From: Cherax quadricarinatus
Lineage: Eukaryota > Arthropoda > Malacostraca > Decapoda > Parastacidae
Reading direction: 5' to 3'
NCBI RefSeq assembly: GCF_038502225.1
Contig: NC_091325.1
Coordinates: 31,442,128 to 31,506,127 of the forward strand
DNA: 64,000 nt
Shown: one piece after another, positions 26,846-39,764 of the stretch
Position numbering within the stretch: the first letter of the stretch is position 1
Layout of the letters: the number at the start of each line of letters is the position of its first letter
Translations under genes and position numbers: made by a program
The notes under the pieces: model-generated
Database searches by the model: none
Told to the model about the DNA's origin: nothing
Seen by the model: only the letters and a program-made list of their open reading frames with translations

Positions 26846-28414
26846 TTCCTAGCAGTGGGGTGTAGTGTATCATCTAGCAGTGGGGTGTAGTGTATCACCT
26901 AGCAGTGGGGTGTAGTCTAGAACCTACCAGTGGGGTGTAGTGTAGCACCTAGCAGTGGGGTGTAGTGTACAACCTAGCAGTAGGGTGTAGTGTAGCACCT
27001 AGTAGTTGGGTATAGTATATCACCTAGCAGTGGGGTGTAGTGCATCACCTAGCAGTGAGGTGTAGTGTATCACCTAGCAGTGGGGTGTAGTGTATCACCT
27101 AGCAGTGGGGTGCAGTGCATCACCTAGCAGTGGGATGTAGTGTATCACCTAGCAGTGGGGTGTAGTGTATCACCTAGCAGTGGGGTGAAGTGTATGACCT
27201 AGCAGTGGGGTGCAGTGCATCACCTAGCAGTGGGATGTAGTGTATCACCTAACAGTGGGGTGTAGTGTATCACCCAGCAGTGGGGTGAAGTGTATCACCT
27301 AGCAGTGGGGTGTAGTGTATCACCTAGCAGTGGGGTGTAGTGTACAACCTAGCAGTAGGGTGTAGTGTAGCACCTAGTAGTTGGGTATAGTATATCACCT
27401 AGCAGTGGGGTGTAGTGCATCACCTAGAAGTGGGGTGTAGTGTATCACATAGCAATGGGTTGTAGTGAAGAACCCACCAGTGACGTGTAGTGTAGCACCT
27501 TGCAGTGGGGAATAGTGCATCACCTAGCAGTGGGGTGTAGTGTATCACCTAACAGTGGGGTGTAGTGTATCACCTAGCAGTGGGGTGAAGTGTATCACCT
27601 AGAAGTGGGGTGTAGTGTATCACCTAGCAGTGGGGTGTAGTGTATCACCTAGTAGTGGGGTGTAGTGTATCACCTAGCAGTGGGGGTGTAGTGTATCACC
27701 TAGCAATGGGGTGTAGTGTATCACTTAGCAGTGGGGTGTAGTGTATCACCTAGCAGTGGGGTGTAGTGTATCACCTAGCAGTGGGGTGTAGTGTATCATC
27801 TAGCTGTGGGGTGTAGTGTATCACCTAGCAGTAGGGTGTAGTCTAGAACCTAGCAGTGAGGTGCAGTGTAGCACCTAGCAGTGGGGTGTAGTGTATCACC
27901 TAGCAGTGGGGAATAGTGTATCACCTAGCAGTGGGGTGTAGTGCATCACCTAGCAGTGGGGTGTAGTGTACCACCTAGCAGTGGGGTGTAGTGTAGAGCC
28001 TACCAGTGGGGTGTAGTGTAGCACCTAACAGTGGAGTATAGTGTATCACCTAGCAGTGGAGAGTAGTGTATCACCTAGCAGTGGGGTGAAGTGTATGACC
28101 TAGCAGTGGGGTGCAGTTTATCACCTAGCAGTGGGGTGTAGTGTATCACCTACCAGTGGGTTGTAGTGTATCACCTAGCAGTGGGGTATAGTGTATCACC
28201 TAGCAGTGGGGTGTAGTGTAGAACCTGCAAGTGGGGTGTAGTGTATCACCTAGCAGTGGGGTATTGTGTATCACCTAGCAGTGGGGTGTAGTGTATCACC
28301 AAGTAGTGGGGTGTAATGTATCACCTAGCAGTGGGGTGTAGTGTATCACCTAGCAGTGGGGTGAAGTGTATCACCTAGCAGTGGGGTGTAGTGTATCACC
28401 TAGCAGTGGGGTGT

Positions 28415-31400
28415 AGTGTATCACCAAGCCGTGGGATGTAGTGTATCACCTAGCAGTGGGGTGTAGTGTATCACCTAGCAGTGGGATGTAGTGTATCACC
28501 TAGCAGTGGGGTGTAGTGTATCACCTAGCAGTGAGGTGTAGTGCATCACCTGGCAGTGGGGTGTAGTGTATCACCTAGCAGTGGGGTGTAGTGAATCACC
28601 TAGCAGTGGGATGTAGTGTATCACCTAGCAGTGGGGTGCAGTGTATCACCTAGCAGTGGGGTGTAGTGTATCACCTAGCAGTGGGGTGTAGTGTATCACC
28701 TAGCAGTGGGGTGTAGTGCATCACATAGCAGTGGGGTGTAGTGTATCATCTAGCAGTGGGGTGCAGTGTATCACCTAGCAGTGGGGTGTAGTGTATCACC
28801 TAGCAGTGGTGTGTAGTGTATCACCTAGCAGTGGGGTTTAGTGTATCGCCTAGCATTGGGGTGTAGTGCATCACCTAGCAGTGGGGTGTAGTGTATCACC
28901 TAGCAGTGGGGTGTAGTGTATCACCTAGCAGTGGGGTGTAGTGCATCACCTAGCAGTGGGGTGTAGTGTATCACCTAGCAGTGGGATGTAGTGTATCACC
29001 TAGCAGTGGGGTGCAGTGTATCACCTAGCAGTGGGGTGTAGTGTATCACCTAGCAGTTGGGTGTATTTATCACCTAGCAGTGGGATGTAGTGTATCACCT
29101 AGCAGTGAGATGTAGTGTATCACCTAGCAGTGAGATGTACTGTATCACCCAGCAGTGGGGTGTAGTGTATCACCTAGCAGTGGGGTGCAGTGTATCACCT
29201 AGCAGTGGGGTGTAGTGTATCACCTAGCAGTGGGGTGTAGTGTATCACCTAGCAGTGGGGTGTAGTGTATCACCTAGCAGTGGGGTGTAGTGCATCACCT
29301 AGCAGTGGGGTGTAGTATATCACCTAGCAGTGGGATGTAGTGTATCACCTAGCAGTGGGGTGCAGTGTATCACCTAGCAGTGGGGTGTAGTGTATCACCT
29401 AGCAGTGGGGTGTATTTATCACCTAGCAGTGGGATGTAGTGTATCACCTAGCAGTGAGATGAAGTGTATCACCTAGCAGTGAAATGTAGTGTATCACCCA
29501 GCAGTGGGGTGTAGTGTATCACCTAGCAGTGGGGTGTAGTGTATCACCTAGCAGTGGGGTGTAGCGTATCACCTAGCAGTGGGGTGTAGTGTATCACCTA
29601 GCAGTGGGGTGTAGTGTATCACCTAGCAGTGGGGTGTAGTGTATCACCTAGCAGTGGGGTGTAGTGTATCACCTAGCAATGGGGTGTAGTGTATCACCTA
29701 GCAGTGTTGTGTAGTGTATCACCTAGCAGTGGGGTGTAGTGTATCACCTAGCAGTGGGGTGTATTGTATCACCTAGCAGTGGGGTGTAGTGTATCACCTA
29801 GCAGAGGGGTGTAGTGTATCACCTAGCAGTGGGGTGTAGTGTATCACCTAGCAGTGGGATGTAGTGTATCACCTAGCATTGGGGTGTAGTGTATCACCTA
29901 GCAGTGGGGTGTAGTGTATCACCTAGCAGTGGGGTGTAGTGTATCACCTAGCAGTGGGGTGTAGTGTATCACCTAGCAGTGGGGTGTAGTGTATCACCTA
30001 GCAGTGGGGTGTAGTGTATCACCTAGCAGAGGGGTGTAGTGTATCACCTAGCAGTTGGGTGTAGTGTGTCACCTAGCAGTGGGATGTAGTGTATCACCTA
30101 GAAGTGGGGTGCAGTGTATCACCTAGCAGTGGGGTGTAGTGAATCACCTAGCAGTGGGGTGTAGTGTATCATCTAGCAGTGGGGTGCAGTGTATCACCTA
30201 GCAGTGGGGTGTAGTGTATCACCTAGCAGTGGTGTGTAGTGTATCACCTAGCAGTGGGGTGTAGTGTATCGCCTAGCATTGGGGTGTAGTGCATCACCTA
30301 GCAGTGGGGTGTAGTGTATCACCTAGCAGTGGGGTGTAGTGTATCACCTAGCAGTGGGGTGTAGTGCATCACCTAGCAGTGGGGTGTAGTGTATCACCTA
30401 GCAGTGGGATGTAGTGTATCACCTAGCAGTGGGGTGCAGTGTATCACCTAGCAGTGGGGTGTAGTGTATCACCTAGCAGTGGGGTGTATTTATCACCTAG
30501 CAGTGGGATGTAGTGTATCACCTAGCAGTGAGATGTAGTGTATCACCTAGCAGTGAGATGTAGTGTATCACCCAGCAGTGGGGTGTAGTGTATCACCTAG
30601 CAGTGGGGTGTAGTGTATCACCTAGCAGTGGGGTGTATTTATCACCTAGCAGTGGGATGTAGTGTATCACCTAGCAGTGAGATGTAGTGTATCACCTAGC
30701 AGTGAGATGTAGTGTATCACCCAGCAGTGGGGTGTAGTGTATCACCTAGCAGTGGGGTGTAGTGTGTCACCTAGCAGTGGGGTGTAGCGTATCATCTAGC
30801 AGTGGGGTGTAGTGTATCACCTAGCAGTGGGGTGTAGTGTATCACCTAGCAGTGGGGTGTAGTGTATCACCTAGCAGTGGGGTGTAGTGTATCACCTAGC
30901 AATGGGGTGTAGTGTATCACCTAGCAGTGTTGTGTAGTGTATCACCTAGCAGTGGGGTGTAGTGTATCACCTAGCAGTGGGGTGTAGTGTATCACCTAGC
31001 AGTGGGATGTAGTGTATCACCTAGCATTGGGGTGTAGTGTATCACCTAGCAGTGGGGTGTAGTGTATCACCTAGCAGTGGGGTGTAGTGTATCACCTAGC
31101 AGTGGGGTGTAGTGTATCACCTAGCAGTGGGGTGTAGTGTATCACCTAGCAGTGGGGTGCAGTGTATCACCTAGCAGAGGGGTGTAGTGTATCACCTAGC
31201 AGTTGGGTGTAGTGTATCACCTAGCAGTGGGATGTAGTGTATCACCTAGCAGTGGGGTGCAGTGTATCACCTAGCAGTGGGGTGTAGTGAATCACCTAGC
31301 AGTGGGGTGTAGTGTATCATCTAGCAGTGGGGTGCAGTGTATCACCTAGCAGTGGGGTGTAGTGTATCACCTAGCAGTGGTGTGTAGTGTATCACCTAGC

Positions 31401-32409
31401 AGTGGGGTGTAGTGTATCGCCTAGCATTGGGGTGTAGTGCATCACCTAGCAGTGGGGTGTAGTGTATCACCTAGCAGTGGGGTGTACTGTATCACCTAGC
31501 AGTGGGGTGTAGTGCATCACCTAGCAGTAGGGTGTAGTGTATCACCTAGCAGTGGGATGTAGTGTATCACCTAGCAGTGGGGTGCAGTGTATCACCTAGC
31601 AGTGGGGTGTAGTGTATCACCTAGCAGTGGGGTGTATTTATCACCTAGCAGAGGGATGTAGTGTATCACCTAGCAGTGAGATGTAGTGTATCACTTAGCA
31701 GTGAGATGTAGTGTATCACCCAGCAGTGGGGTGTAGTGTATCACCTAGCAGTGGGGTGCAGTGTATCACCTAGCAGTGGGGTGTAGTGTATCACCTAGCA
31801 GTGGGGTGTAGTGTATCACCTAGCAGTGGGGTGTAGTGTATCACCTAGCAGTGGGGTGTAGTGCATCACCTAGCAGTGGGGTGTAGTGTATCACCTAGCA
31901 GTGGGGTGTAGTGTATCACCTAGCAGTGGGGTGCAGTGTATCACCTAGCAGTGGGGTGTAGTGTATCACCTAGCAGTGGGGTGTAGTGTATCACCTAGCA
32001 GTGGGGTGTAGTGTATCACCTAGCAGTGGGGTATAGTGTATCACCTAGCAATGGGGTGTAGTGTATCACCTAGCAGTGGGGTGTAGTGTATCACCTACCA
32101 GTGGGGTGTAGTGTATCACCTAGCAGAGGGGTGTAGTGTATCACCTAGCAGTGGGGTGTAGTGTATCACCTAGCAGTGGGATGTAGTGTATCACCTAGCA
32201 TTGGGGTGTAGTGTATCACCTAGCAGTGGGGTGTAGTGTATCACCTAGCAGTGGGGTGTAGTGTATCACCTAGCAGTGGGGTGTAGTGTATCACCTAGCA
32301 GTGGGGTGTAGTGTATCACCTAGCAGTGGGGTGTAGTGTATCACCTAGCAGTTGGGTGTAGTGTATCACCTAGCAGTGGTGTGTAGTGTATCACCTAGCA
32401 GTGGGGTGT
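28415..32409. repeat. Higher-order satellite duplication, copy 1 (3995 bp)
   Basis: This segment of the 25-bp array is repeated at an offset of 3995 bases. Diagnostic variants recur at exactly that distance: the TGTATTT variant at 29062, 29411, 30485, 30634 and 31633 matches 33057, 33406, 34480, 34629 and 35628, and a TCGCC variant at 28846 matches 32841. 3995 equals 160 units of 25 minus 5, and exactly five 24-bp units occur per copy. Left of about 28415 the correspondence stops. Confidence 0.88.
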
Positions 32410-35400
32410 AGTGTATCACCAAGCAGTGGGATGTAGTGTATCACCTAGCAGTGGGGTGTAGTGTATCACCTAGCAGTGGGATGTAGTGTATCACCTAGCA
32501 GTGGGGTGTAGTGTATCACCTAGCAGTGAGGTGTAGTGCATCACCTGGCAGTGGGGTGTAGTGTATCACCTAGCAGTGGGGTGTAGTGAATCACCTAGCA
32601 GTGGGATGTAGTGTATCACCTAGCAGTGGGGTGCAGTGTATCACCTAGCAGTGGGGTGTAGTGTATCACCTAGCAGTGGGGTGTAGTGTATCACCTAGCA
32701 GTGGGGTGTAGTGCATCACATAGCAGTGGGGTGTAGTGTATCATCTAGCAGTGGGGTGCAGTGTATCACCTAGCAGTGGGGTGTAGTGTATCACCTAGCA
32801 GTGGTGTGTAGTGTATCACCTAGCAGTGGGGTTTAGTGTATCGCCTAGCATTGGGGTGTAGTGCATCACCTAGCAGTGGGGTGTAGTGTATCACCTAGCA
32901 GTGGGGTGTAGTGTATCACCTAGCAGTGGGGTGTAGTGCATCAACTAGCAGTGGGGTGTAGTGTATCACCTAGCAGTGGGATGTAGTGTATCACCTAGCA
33001 GTGGGGTGCAGTGTATCACCTAGCAGTGGGGTGTAGTGTATCACCTAGCAGTTGGGTGTATTTATCACCTAGCAGTGGGATGTAGTGTATCACCTAGCAG
33101 TGAGATGTAGTGTATCACCTAGCAGTGAGATGTACTGTATCACCCAGCAGTGGGGTGTAGTGTATCACCTAGCAGTGGGGTGCAGTGTATCACCTAGCAG
33201 TGGGGTGTAGTGTATCACCTAGCAGTGGGGTGTAGTGTATCACCTAGCAGTGGGGTGTAGTGTATCACCTAGCAGTGGGGTGTAGTGCATCACCTAGCAG
33301 TGGGGTGTAGTATATCACCTAGCAGTGGGATGTAGTGTATCACCTAGCAGTGGGGTGCAGTGTATCACCTAGCAGTGGGGTGTAGTGTATCACCTAGCAG
33401 TGGGGTGTATTTATCACCTAGCAGTGGGATGTAGTGTATCACCTAGCAGTGAGATGAAGTGTATCACCTAGCAGTGAAATGTAGTGTATCACCCAGCAGT
33501 GGGGTGTAGTGTATCACCTAGCAGTGGGGTGTAGTGTATCACCTAGCAGTGGGGTGTAGCGTATCACCTAGCAGTGGGGTGTAGTGTATCACCTAGCAGT
33601 GGGGTGTAGTGTATCACCTAGCAGTGGGGTGTAGTGTATCACCTAGCAGTGGGGTGTAGTGTATCACCTAGCAATGGGGTGTAGTGTATCACCTAGCAGT
33701 GTTGTGTAGTGTATCACCTAGCAGTGGGGTGTAGTGTATCACCTAGCAGTGGGGTGTATTGTATCACCTAGCAGTGGGGTGTAGTGTATCACCTAGCAGA
33801 GGGGTGTAGTGTATCACCTAGCAGTGGGGTGTAGTGTATCACCTAGCAGTGGGATGTAGTGTATCACCTAGCATTGGGGTGTAGTGTATCACCTAGCAGT
33901 GGGGTGTAGTGTATCACCTAGCAGTGGGGTGTAGTGTATCACCTAGCAGTGGGGTGTAGTGTATCACCTAGCAGTGGGGTGTAGTGTATCACCTAGCAGT
34001 GGGGTGTAGTGTATCACCTAGCAGAGGGGTGTAGTGTATCACCTAGCAGTTGGGTGTAGTGTGTCACCTAGCAGTGGGATGTAGTGTATCACCTAGAAGT
34101 GGGGTGCAGTGTATCACCTAGCAGTGGGGTGTAGTGAATCACCTAGCAGTGGGGTGTAGTGTATCATCTAGCAGTGGGGTGCAGTGTATCACCTAGCAGT
34201 GGGGTGTAGTGTATCACCTAGCAGTGGTGTGTAGTGTATCACCTAGCAGTGGGGTGTAGTGTATCGCCTAGCATTGGGGTGTAGTGCATCACCTAGCAGT
34301 GGGGTGTAGTGTATCACCTAGCAGTGGGGTGTAGTGTATCACCTAGCAGTGGGGTGTAGTGCATCACCTAGCAGTGGGGTGTAGTGTATCACCTAGCAGT
34401 GGGATGTAGTGTATCACCTAGCAGTGGGGTGCAGTGTATCACCTAGCAGTGGGGTGTAGTGTATCACCTAGCAGTGGGGTGTATTTATCACCTAGCAGTG
34501 GGATGTAGTGTATCACCTAGCAGTGAGATGTAGTGTATCACCTAGCAGTGAGATGTAGTGTATCACCCAGCAGTGGGGTGTAGTGTATCACCTAGCAGTG
34601 GGGTGTAGTGTATCACCTAGCAGTGGGGTGTATTTATCACCTAGCAGTGGGATGTAGTGTATCACCTAGCAGTGAGATGTAGTGTATCACCTAGCAGTGA
34701 GATGTAGTGTATCACCCAGCAGTGGGGTGTAGTGTATCACCTAGCAGTGGGGTGTAGTGTGTCACCTAGCAGTGGGGTGTAGCGTATCATCTAGCAGTGG
34801 GGTGTAGTGTATCACCTAGCAGTGGGGTGTAGTGTATCACCTAGCAGTGGGGTGTAGTGTATCACCTAGCAGTGGGGTGTAGTGTATCACCTAGCAATGG
34901 GGTGTAGTGTATCACCTAGCAGTGTTGTGTAGTGTATCACCTAGCAGTGGGGTGTAGTGTATCACCTAGCAGTGGGGTGTAGTGTATCACCTAGCAGTGG
35001 GATGTAGTGTATCACCTAGCATTGGGGTGTAGTGTATCACCTAGCAGTGGGGTGTAGTGTATCACCTAGCAGTGGGGTGTAGTGTATCACCTAGCAGTGG
35101 GGTGTAGTGTATCACCTAGCAGTGGGGTGTAGTGTATCACCTAGCAGTGGGGTGCAGTGTATCACCTAGCAGAGGGGTGTAGTGTATCACCTAGCAGTTG
35201 GGTGTAGTGTATCACCTAGCAGTGGGATGTAGTGTATCACCTAGCAGTGGGGTGCAGTGTATCACCTAGCAGTGGGGTGTAGTGAATCACCTAGCAGTGG
35301 GGTGTAGTGTATCATCTAGCAGTGGGGTGCAGTGTATCACCTAGCAGTGGGGTGTAGTGTATCACCTAGCAGTGGTGTGTAGTGTATCACCTAGCAGTGG

Positions 35401-36404
35401 GGTGTAGTGTATCGCCTAGCATTGGGGTGTAGTGCATCACCTAGCAGTGGGGTGTAGTGTATCACCTAGCAGTGGGGTGTACTGTATCACCTAGCAGTGG
35501 GGTGTAGTGCATCACCTAGCAGTAGGGTGTAGTGTATCACCTAGCAGTGGGATGTAGTGTATCACCTAGCAGTGGGGTGCAGTGTATCACCTAGCAGTGG
35601 GGTGTAGTGTATCACCTAGCAGTGGGGTGTATTTATCACCTAGCAGAGGGATGTAGTGTATCACCTAGCAGTGAGATGTAGTGTATCACTTAGCAGTGAG
35701 ATGTAGTGTATCACCCAGCAGTGGGGTGTAGTGTATCACCTAGCAGTGGGGTGCAGTGTATCACCTAGCAGTGGGGTGTAGTGTATCACCTAGCAGTGGG
35801 GTGTAGTGTATCACCTAGCAGTGGGGTGTAGTGTATCACCTAGCAGTGGGGTGTAGTGCATCACCTAGCAGTGGGGTGTAGTGTATCACCTAGCAGTGGG
35901 GTGTAGTGTATCACCTAGCAGTGGGGTGCAGTGTATCACCTAGCAGTGGGGTGTAGTGTATCACCTAGCAGTGGGGTGTAGTGTATCACCTAGCAGTGGG
36001 GTGTAGTGTATCACCTAGCAGTGGGGTGTAGTGTATCACCTAGCAATGGGGTGTAGTGTATCACCTAGCAGTGGGGTGTAGTGTATCACCTACCAGTGGG
36101 GTGTAGTGTATCACCTAGCAGAGGGGTGTAGTGTATCACCTAGCAGTGGGGTGTAGTGTATCACCTAGCAGTGGGATGTAGTGTATCACCTAGCATTGGG
36201 GTGTAGTGTATCACCTAGCAGTGGGGTGTAGTGTATCACCTAGCAGTGGGGTGTAGTGTATCACCTAGCAGTGGGGTGTAGTGTATCACCTAGCAGTGGG
36301 GTGTAGTGTATCACCTAGCAGTGGGGTGTAGTGTATCACCTAGCAGTTGGGTGTAGTGTATCACCTAGCAGTGGTGTGTAGTGTATCACCTAGCAGTGGG
36401 GTGT
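32410..36404. repeat. Higher-order satellite duplication, copy 2 (3995 bp)
   Basis: Second copy of the block at 28415-32409. Only scattered differences were seen, for example AAGCC in copy 1 against AAGCA here, and GTATAGTG at 32031 where copy 2 has GTGTAGTG. The correspondence is lost after about 36405. The near identity suggests a very recent duplication, or an assembly duplication. Confidence 0.88.
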
Positions 36405-37009
36405 AGTGTATCACCTAGCAGTGGGGTGTAGTGTATCACCTAGCTGTGGGGTGTAGTGTATCACCTAGCAGTGGGGTGTAGTTTATCACCTAGCAGTGGG
36501 ATGTAGTGTATCACCTAGCAGTGGGATGTAGTGTATCACCTAGCAGTGGGGTGTAGTGTATCACCCAGCAGTGGGGTGTAGTGTATCACCTAGCAGTGCG
36601 GTGTAGTGTATCACCTAGCAGTGGGGTGTAGTGTATCACCCAGCAGTGGGGTGTAGTGTATCACCTAGCAGTGGGGTGTAGTGTATCACCTAGCAGTGGT
36701 GTGTAGTGTATCTATCACCTAGCAGTAGGGTGTAGTGTATCACCCAGCTGTGGGATGTAGTGTATCACCTAGCGGTGGGGTGTAGTGTATCACCTAGCAG
36801 TGGGGTGTAGTGTATCACCTAACAGTGGGGTGTAGTGTATCACCTAGCAGTTGGGTGTAGTGTATCACCTAGCAGTGGGGTGTAGTGTATCACCTAGCAG
36901 TGGGGTGTAGTGTATCACCTAGCAGTGGGGTGTAGTGTATCACCTAGCAGTTGGGTGTAGTGTATCATCTAGCAGTTGGGTGTATCTCCTTGTTCATTTT
37001 TGTTGCTCC

Positions 37010-37135
37010 TGTCTTCAGGGTTCGCCAAGTCGTCATGACACGATTGCAAACAAATCATACCAGGAACTGGGTTTTTGTTGACTCTGTGATCGCGGGGTCT
37101 AACCCCGCCCGTGGTATGGTTTATCTTCAGGTTTT
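37010..37135 (+). mobile_element. tRNA-like SINE remnant
   Basis: Immediately right of the 25-bp array there is a non-satellite segment. It contains a T-arm-like hairpin, GCGGG with loop GTCTAAC and CCCGC, followed by CGTGGTATGGTTTA. The sequence CAAATCATACCA upstream is a near inverted copy of TGGTATGGTTTA. The T-arm and the downstream CCCGTGGTATGGTTT resemble tRNA-derived SINEs I recall from decapods. No intact A box is seen, so this is a fragment, not a functional tRNA gene. Confidence 0.4.
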
Positions 37136-37204
37136 TGAACGTATCTGCTTTGTATAGCTTATAGTTATATGGTGTTACGCCGAGCTGCCTTATAGCTTAA
37201 AGAG

Positions 37205-37865
37205 TCAACTAATGGGCGTAGCTCCTAGCTGCGTTGCGTAGCTTCTAGCTGTGGGGTGTAGCTCCTAGTTGAAGCTTCTAGCTGTGTTTTGTAGCTCCTA
37301 GCTGCGTAGTTTAGCTGCTAGTTGCAGGATATATCTCCTAGCTCCTTGGGAAGTTCCTAGCTGTGTTATGTTGCTCCTAGCTGCAGGGTCTAGTTCCTAG
37401 CTGCGTAGCTTAGCTGCTACTTGAGAGGTATAGCTTCTAGCTCCTTTGGAAGCTCCTAGCTGTGTTGTGTTGCAGGGTCTAGTTACTACATGCGGTGTGT
37501 AGCTCCTAGCCACGAGGTATAGTTCCTAGCTGTGGGATGTAGCTCCTAGCGTCGAGGTGTAGTCCTATCTGCTCTATATAGTTCCTAGCTGCGGGATGTA
37601 GCTCCTAGCTGCAAGGTGTAGCTCCTAGCTGGGGTGTAGCTGCTAGCTGTGAGATGTAGCTCCTAGCTGTTATATTTAGATTCTAATTGCAGATTTAGAT
37701 TCTAATTGCTGCTAGGTTGTCGCTCCTAGCTGCGAGGTGTAGCTCTTAGCTACTTTACATAGCTCCCAGCTTCATTGTGTAGCTCCTAGCTGCTCGATAT
37801 AGGTCTTAGCTGCGGGGGGTACCTCCTAGCTGCAGGGTCAGGCTCCTAGCTGGGGTGTAGCAAGC
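37205..37865. repeat. Degenerate ~20-bp minisatellite
   Basis: About 30 irregular copies of a unit close to GTAGCTCCTAGCTGCGGGGT. The spacing varies (roughly 17-23 bp) and substitutions are frequent. It shares TAGCTGTGGGGTGTAG with variant units at the right edge of the 25-bp array (about 36434), so it may be an old derivative of that family. No coding potential. Confidence 0.8.
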
Positions 37866-39764
37866 CGCCCAGCAAGTAAAGTATTGATATATCTTTCTCA
37901 CCCCCACGACAGTAAAGGAAAATTTAATGGATTTTAAGAGTTCCCAATAATTTACGTATTTAAATTTAAATGGGCAGTGACAGGTTATTTACCAGTATTG
38001 GGAGGAATCCCAATACGCTTTTAGGACTGATTACTTAAACAATGTGTGAGTCGTGCAACGGAATAAACATACACAGGTTATGGCATGGTGAAATATATTT
38101 TTGTAAAGCTGAACCTGTATGAGTTATTCAGCACAAGGGATGAAGGACTGAGCCTCCGTCCGCTAATTAATCGAGTTAATTGCTAATCTTGCAGCTTGTC
38201 AGCAGTGCATTAAATACTAACAGTGAATTAAATAAGGGGATCACTGGAATCAGAGATCACTGGCGCAACTACTAAACAAAGCCCATGGCACACATTGTAT
38301 TACTTGGGAAACAGTTCTGACCTAAATAAGACCGGTGAGCTGACCTCAGTGTTCTGTTTTCTCACCCGCAATGAACACATGTTGTATGCGTAATAATTAT
38401 CCTTTGACTTGATAAAGCTCAACTCTGAGCTGGGCGCTGGTCCAGCAAAAACATGTTCTCATATTATATACTTATACCTACAAAAAGATTTGAATCGTTG
38501 TGAAAATATAGAAATTTTACACAACGTGGTCCTGAGTGTGTCTTGTTTCTCGGGTCATCCTGCCGCAGTGGGTGACGGCGAACGGCAATCTTGACACTTA
38601 CGATGCCTTGAAGATTCTCACAAAGTGCTTGAGTGTGCCCAGGTGTGATGTAGAGTTCTGCATGACATTGTAATGTATATACAGTAGAGAAGAGTGCCAT
38701 AATATTATGAATGTTATAATTGTAAAGCATAATTTTATAAGTCATTTGGGGGTACTGTATGGTACTTAAATGGTAATTGTAAGGAAATCCTGCCAGGAAG
38801 TAAGCTAAGTTTTGTAGTTGTTTACTCCTTTTATTTAGCTAACTCAGGCCATAGGCTCTTCTATGGTTTACCTGTATGCCCACCTAGGCTCTGACATGGT
38901 CAGGGTGCGGTGGGATGAGTGAGGAAATAAGAAATGGGGTCGGTGTTTTAGTAGTGAAGGCCTGACGTTGCTAGGCTAAGTATTTATGTTTTCCGGGACT
39001 CTCCAGCTGCCCTTTTCTTGTGCTCCGCTATTTGGGCGTTTAGGATAGGAGATATATGAAGGTGTTTTCTCGAATGTGTATATAGTGTTATGACGAATAA
39101 ATATATATATTTTCCTAACTAGGATTTTTGCCTAACCCTCTGTTAACCAACCCATTGAAATAACAAATGCTGGTTTAGCGCTTTCTGTTTCGACTGGGAT
39201 AGCCCTGGGTGGCCTGTTTATGCTTGAGATGTGTGTAACTTTTACCTTTGCCCTTAGACAAGGCTCAAGCCCCCAGGTATCCCACATTTCTGTGTAACAT
39301 GGGGGCCTGTATATGGGAGAATTATCAAGTTTTATGTGGTAATTCAAGTTTGCAACCTGGAGAGTCAATAATCATTCTTTACTGGGTTGGTTACAGGAAG
39401 CATTCACTGTAATACTCATACTAAAATGATAATTTATCTTTGTGTGCAATATTGTTAATTTTTAGGGTGTTATTAATACCTGATATTTTGTGCATAATTT
39501 ACCCTTGCAGGTGCAATCTTGCTGATTTTTAATGGGTTATGAGTACCTAATTTTCTGGGAATAATTTTCCTTTGCAGGTGCAATAGCTCCATTTTTTCTG
39601 CCAGGGTTTTCTTGTTGTGTGCAATCCTGTTTAATTTGAGGGAGTCACATGACAACTCCTTGTGAATATACTACTTCAGTATATGTACCTTGCTGTGTGC
39701 TTTATTATTTTATATCAGTAAGTTCTGTGGCTGGTAGTAAGATTTGGTGCTATTATTTCCCAAA
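37866..39764. other. Intergenic or intronic sequence without recognisable gene
   Basis: 1.9 kb of non-repetitive, AT-rich sequence. Short open frames here (for example 38409-38594, 38464-38745, 39132-39368) show no recognisable protein features and overlap on opposite strands. The right end (about 38760-39764) lies upstream of the Gypsy gag and could hold the 5' LTR or leader; it has AATAAATATATATA at about 39095. I could not match it to a 3' LTR by eye. Confidence 0.5.

Larger units (their letters stand above)
26846..36985. repeat. 25-bp minisatellite array
   Basis: Tandem array of a 25-bp unit consisting of AGCAGTGGGG followed by TGTAGTGTATCACCT, about 405 copies. Frequent variants are GTGGGATG, GTGAGATG, GTGCAGTG, GTGCATC and CACCCAG. 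A 24-bp variant contains GTGTATTTATCACC. The unit equals the neighbouring 20-bp unit with TGGGG added after AGCAG, so the two arrays are probably related by descent. The first 1.5 kb (26846-28410) is more heterogeneous. The rest is dominated by a long higher-order duplication listed separately. No ORF of interest. Confidence 0.95.

Noticed and set aside
26846..36985. Telomeric or strong G-quadruplex array because of TGGGG in each unit
   Set aside because: There is only one G run per 25 bases, so loops would be ~21 nt; the unit does not resemble arthropod TTAGG.
37010..37135. Functional tRNA gene
   Set aside because: Only a T-arm-like hairpin is present; no A box or acceptor stem pairs could be found.
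38409..38745. Short frames on both strands in the unique region
   Set aside because: They overlap each other, show no domain or signal features, and have no splice context I can defend.
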